NCBI GenBank assembly: GCA_031254445.1
Contig: JAIRUL010000104.1
Span: 1-8,771, forward strand
Source of the DNA: Chitinispirillales bacterium
Lineage (GTDB): Bacteria > Fibrobacterota > Chitinivibrionia > Chitinivibrionales > Chitinispirillaceae
DNA length: 8,771 bases
Direction: 5' to 3'
The number at the start of each line of letters is the position of its first letter. Position 1 is the first letter of the stretch. Under the pieces are notes generated by a model. It was not told the origin of the DNA. It worked only from the letters and a program-made list of their open reading frames with translations, and did not search any database. A program made the position numbers and the translations under genes. This document shows positions 6,143 to 8,771 of the stretch, in pieces.

Positions 6143-8692
6143 ATGTCCACCGACAATAACAAAAACAACAACAATTACATTCCCTCCGACATTGAACCCA
6201 AATGGCAATCCCGCTGGCATTCCGCCGACCTTTACAAAACGGAATACGACCCGGATCCGTCAAAACCCAAATTTTACGCCCTCGACATGTTTCCGTACCC
6301 CTCCGGCTCCGGCCTGCACGTCGGCCACTGCGAGGGTTACACCGCTACCGACATTATAAGCCGCTACAAGCGCATGAACGGCTATAACGTCCTGCATCCT
6401 ATGGGTTGGGACGCCTTCGGGCTTCCTGCCGAGAATTTCGCGATAAAGACGGGCATCCACCCGCGCGTCACCACCGAAAAGGCGGTGTCCAACTTTACCC
6501 GCCAGATCAATTCCATAGGCTTCGGGTATGACTGGAATCGCGAGGTGAATACCACCGACCCGGAGTATTACAAGTGGACGCAGTGGATTTTCCTCAAACT
6601 CTACGAAAAAGGCCTCGCCTACGAGGGCGTGATGCCGATAAACTGGTGCCCTTCCTGCAAGGTTGGCCTCGCGAACGAGGAGGCCGCAGGCGGCAAGTGC
6701 GAGCGCTGCGGGGCATCGGTCGAGCGGAAGGATTTGCGGCAGTGGATACTAAAGATTACCGCCTACGCCGATAGGCTGCTTGAAGATTTGAGCGAGGTCG
6801 ACTGGCCCGAATCCACGCTTATGATGCAGCGCAATTGGATAGGCCGCTCGGAGGGCGCGGAGGCGGTCTTCCGCGTGGCGGGCGGCAAGGCGGAGGGCAA
6901 GGAGATCAAGGTCTTCACGACGCGCCCGGATACGCTCTTCGGCGCGACCTACATGGTGCTCGCGCCGGAGCATCCGCTTGTCGCCGAGATTGCTACAGAT
7001 GGCCAAGCGGAAGCGGTGAAGAGGTACCAAGAGGCCGCGCGGATGAAGAGCGACCTCGAGCGCGCCGAGTTGTCGAAGGAGAAGAGCGGCGTCTTCACCG
7101 GCGCGTCGGCGAAGAATCCGGTGAGCGGCGAGCCGATACCGATATGGATAGCCGACTACGTCCTAGCCGGATACGGCACGGGCGCGATAATGTCCGTCCC
7201 CGCGCACGACGACAGGGACTACGAGTTCGCCGTGAAGTTTGGCCTGCCCATTAGGCAAGTGGTCGCGCCGACGGACAAAAGCGAAATCCCCGAAGGCGCG
7301 GCCTTTACCGCGAAGGGGGTAAGCGTCAACTCCGGCTTTATTACCGGCCTTTCGACGGACGATGCCAAGCGTAAGATGAGCGCGTGGCTTGAAGAGAATA
7401 GCTGCGGCAAGGCCGCCGTAAGCTACAAACTGCGGGACTGGATCTTTTCGCGCCAGCGCTATTGGGGCGAGCCTATACCCGTCGTCCACTGCCCATCCTG
7501 CGGCGTTGTCCCCGTCTCTGAGGAGATGTTGCCGGTCATGCTCCCTGAGGTAGACAAATACGAACCGTCCGGCACCGGGGAGTCGCCGCTTGCAACGATA
7601 GAGGAGTGGATAAATACAGTTTGCCCTAAGTGCGGCGCGCCGGCCAAGCGCGAGACGAACACTATGCCGCAGTGGGCAGGTTCGTGCTGGTACTACCTGC
7701 GCTACCTAGACCCCAAAAACAAGGAGGCCGCCTGGAGCAAGGAGTCCGAGAAGCAGTGGATGAACGTAGACCTATACGTAGGCGGCGCAGAACACGCCGT
7801 CTTACACCTGCTCTACGCGCGCTTCTGGCACAAGGTGCTGTACGATTTGGGGTACGTGTCGACGAAAGAGCCGTTCAAAAAGCTGCGCCACCAAGGGATC
7901 GTCCTCGCATCTACATATACCGATGGCGCCGGCAAGTACCACGAATTCTCCGAAGTCGAATTCGCAAACGGCGGAGCCCGCCTAAAGTCGACCGGCGAGA
8001 AACTGACGGTGGAGGTAGAGAAGATGGCCAAGTCGAAGCTAAACGGCGTAAGCCCCGACGAGGTCGTGGCCAAGTACGGCGCGGATGTGCTGCGCATATA
8101 CGAGATGTTCATGGGCGAGTTCGAGCTGCCCAAGCCCTGGGATCCGCGCGCGATAGAGGGCTGCAGCCGCTTTTTGCGCAGGCTCTACCGCCTAGTAGCC
8201 GAGTTCGTCGAAAATGGGGGAATCGGAGACGAGGTCAACGCTAGAATCCGCCATAAGACGATAAAGAAAGTAACAAGCGACCTAGAAGCGATGAAGTTCA
8301 ACACCGCCGTCGCGGCGATGATGGAGTTCGTAAACGAGCTTGGCGCAAAGGGCGCGTCAAGGGAGGATTTATTAGCCTTTGTCAAACTGATAAGCCCGTA
8401 TGCCCCCCACATCGGCGACGAGCTTTGGGAGATGCTCGGCGGAGAGGGTTTCCTAGTCAACGCCACGTGGCCGTCGTGGGACGAGGCGCTGACGCAGGAT
8501 GCCGTGGCCACGGTGGTCGTGCAGGTCAACGGGAAGCTGAGGGGCGAGTTTGAGGCGGCTCGCGACGCGAACCAAGAAGAGCTGCAAGCGGCGGCGCTTA
8601 TGGTCGATAAGGTTAAGCCGTTTGTCGAGGGGAAGACGGTGAGGAAAGTTATAGTCGTTCCGGGAAAGTTAGTTAATATTGTTGTGGGGTAA
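6143..8692 (+). CDS. leuS: Leucyl-tRNA synthetase
   Basis: This 849-residue class I synthetase charges tRNA-Leu with leucine in the cytoplasm; length is normal for the bacterial form. A short Asn-rich lead (residues 5-11) precedes the Rossmann fold. The HIGH-type signature is HVGH (59-62) within PYPSGSGLHVGH. A four-Cys zinc ribbon lies at Cys169/172/186/189. The CP1 editing domain shows the Thr-rich TTRPDT (259-264) and GTGAIMSVPAHDDRDYEFA, whose DDRD (356-359) holds the conserved editing Asp, so post-transfer proofreading should be intact. A second Cys set is at 450/453/494/497. The KMSKS loop reads KMAKS (627-631), with Ala for the first Ser. The anticodon-binding domain and the small C-terminal domain (VNGKLRGEF to the end) are complete. 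The strong ribosome binding site fixes the ATG. The gene is flanked by inverted copies of a 62-bp repeat, with no other leucine-related gene nearby. Confidence 0.98.
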   Translation: MSTDNNKNNNNYIPSDIEPKWQSRWHSADLYKTEYDPDPSKPKFYALDMFPYPSGSGLHVGHCEGYTATDIISRYKRMNGYNVLHPMGWDAFGLPAENFAIKTGIHPRVTTEKAVSNFTRQINSIGFGYDWNREVNTTDPEYYKWTQWIFLKLYEKGLAYEGVMPINWCPSCKVGLANEEAAGGKCERCGASVERKDLRQWILKITAYADRLLEDLSEVDWPESTLMMQRNWIGRSEGAEAVFRVAGGKAEGKEIKVFTTRPDTLFGATYMVLAPEHPLVAEIATDGQAEAVKRYQEAARMKSDLERAELSKEKSGVFTGASAKNPVSGEPIPIWIADYVLAGYGTGAIMSVPAHDDRDYEFAVKFGLPIRQVVAPTDKSEIPEGAAFTAKGVSVNSGFITGLSTDDAKRKMSAWLEENSCGKAAVSYKLRDWIFSRQRYWGEPIPVVHCPSCGVVPVSEEMLPVMLPEVDKYEPSGTGESPLATIEEWINTVCPKCGAPAKRETNTMPQWAGSCWYYLRYLDPKNKEAAWSKESEKQWMNVDLYVGGAEHAVLHLLYARFWHKVLYDLGYVSTKEPFKKLRHQGIVLASTYTDGAGKYHEFSEVEFANGGARLKSTGEKLTVEVEKMAKSKLNGVSPDEVVAKYGADVLRIYEMFMGEFELPKPWDPRAIEGCSRFLRRLYRLVAEFVENGGIGDEVNARIRHKTIKKVTSDLEAMKFNTAVAAMMEFVNELGAKGASREDLLAFVKLISPYAPHIGDELWEMLGGEGFLVNATWPSWDEALTQDAVATVVVQVNGKLRGEFEAARDANQEELQAAALMVDKVKPFVEGKTVRKVIVVPGKLVNIVVG

Positions 8693-8709
8693 AGATAAAA
8701 GTCAAAATC

Positions 8710-8771
8710 TTTTTCAGACGAAGCCTACGGCTTCATAACGTGTGGCGGCTAAAGCCGCCACACAAAGTCAA
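8710..8771 (-). repeat. 62-bp intergenic repeat, right copy, reaching the window edge
   Basis: This is the perfect inverted counterpart of 6003-6064, starting 17 bases after the leuS stop. The similarity continues inward less exactly: AAAGTCAA (8698-8705) mirrors the TTGACTTT at 6080-6087. The outer end (AAAGTCAA, 8764-8771) coincides with the end of the window, so the true boundary and anything beyond are unknown. The two hairpins are at 8720-8734 and 8740-8763. Confidence 0.95.

Noticed and set aside
7630..8244. Long second-frame open frame inside leuS (204 codons), and a similar one at 4364-4981 inside the kinase
   Set aside because: Both are Arg-rich out-of-frame readings of GC-rich coding DNA, with no recognisable domains and a well-supported gene in the other frame.

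Overview
The window reads as an ordinary bacterial chromosome segment. It is GC-rich in its genes and has clearly AT-rich intergenic promoter DNA. Every confidently identified gene is a widespread bacterial family, and nothing here fixes the phylum. Five genes are present: one is cut by the left edge and the other four are complete. There are no phage, plasmid, CRISPR, rRNA or tRNA features.

Layout, left to right. (1) 3-1052 (+): the 3' part of a gene whose product ends in a response-regulator receiver domain behind a long Ala/Asp-rich linker containing short tandem repeats. (2) 1063-1842 (-): an S-adenosylmethionine hydroxide adenosyltransferase family protein (old name DUF62), converging on gene 1 with a 10-base gap. 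It appears to lack the usual catalytic histidine. (3) 1843-1953: a spacer with tandem 17-mers and a 20-bp imperfect inverted repeat. (4) 1954-3825 (-): htpG, the bacterial Hsp90. (5) 3826-4067: an AT-rich divergent promoter region. (6) 4068-4997 (+): a PfkB-type sugar(-phosphate) kinase, probably starting at a TTG codon. (7) 5057-5995 (+): a UDP-glucuronate decarboxylase (UDP-xylose synthase). (8) 6143-8692 (+): leuS, leucyl-tRNA synthetase.

The most unusual structure is the repeat DNA around leuS. A 62-bp sequence at 6003-6064 recurs perfectly, inverted, at 8710-8771, where it meets the window edge. Each copy folds into two hairpins, and each is bounded by the 8-mer TTGACTTT on both sides. 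Upstream of leuS, part of the element is duplicated again as a 43-bp unit reaching the ribosome binding site. This looks like a dispersed, probably non-autonomous intergenic element. Whether leuS sits between two independent copies or inside a composite unit cannot be decided here.

Functionally the genes do not form one pathway. The sugar kinase and UDP-xylose synthase may be co-transcribed (59-base gap) and both concern sugar metabolism. htpG and the SAM hydrolase-like gene share a strand and may be co-transcribed across the repeat-bearing spacer. I see no convincing new multi-gene system. The items worth follow-up are the leuS-flanking repeat, the htpG-distal inverted repeat and the His-less SAM hydrolase homologue.
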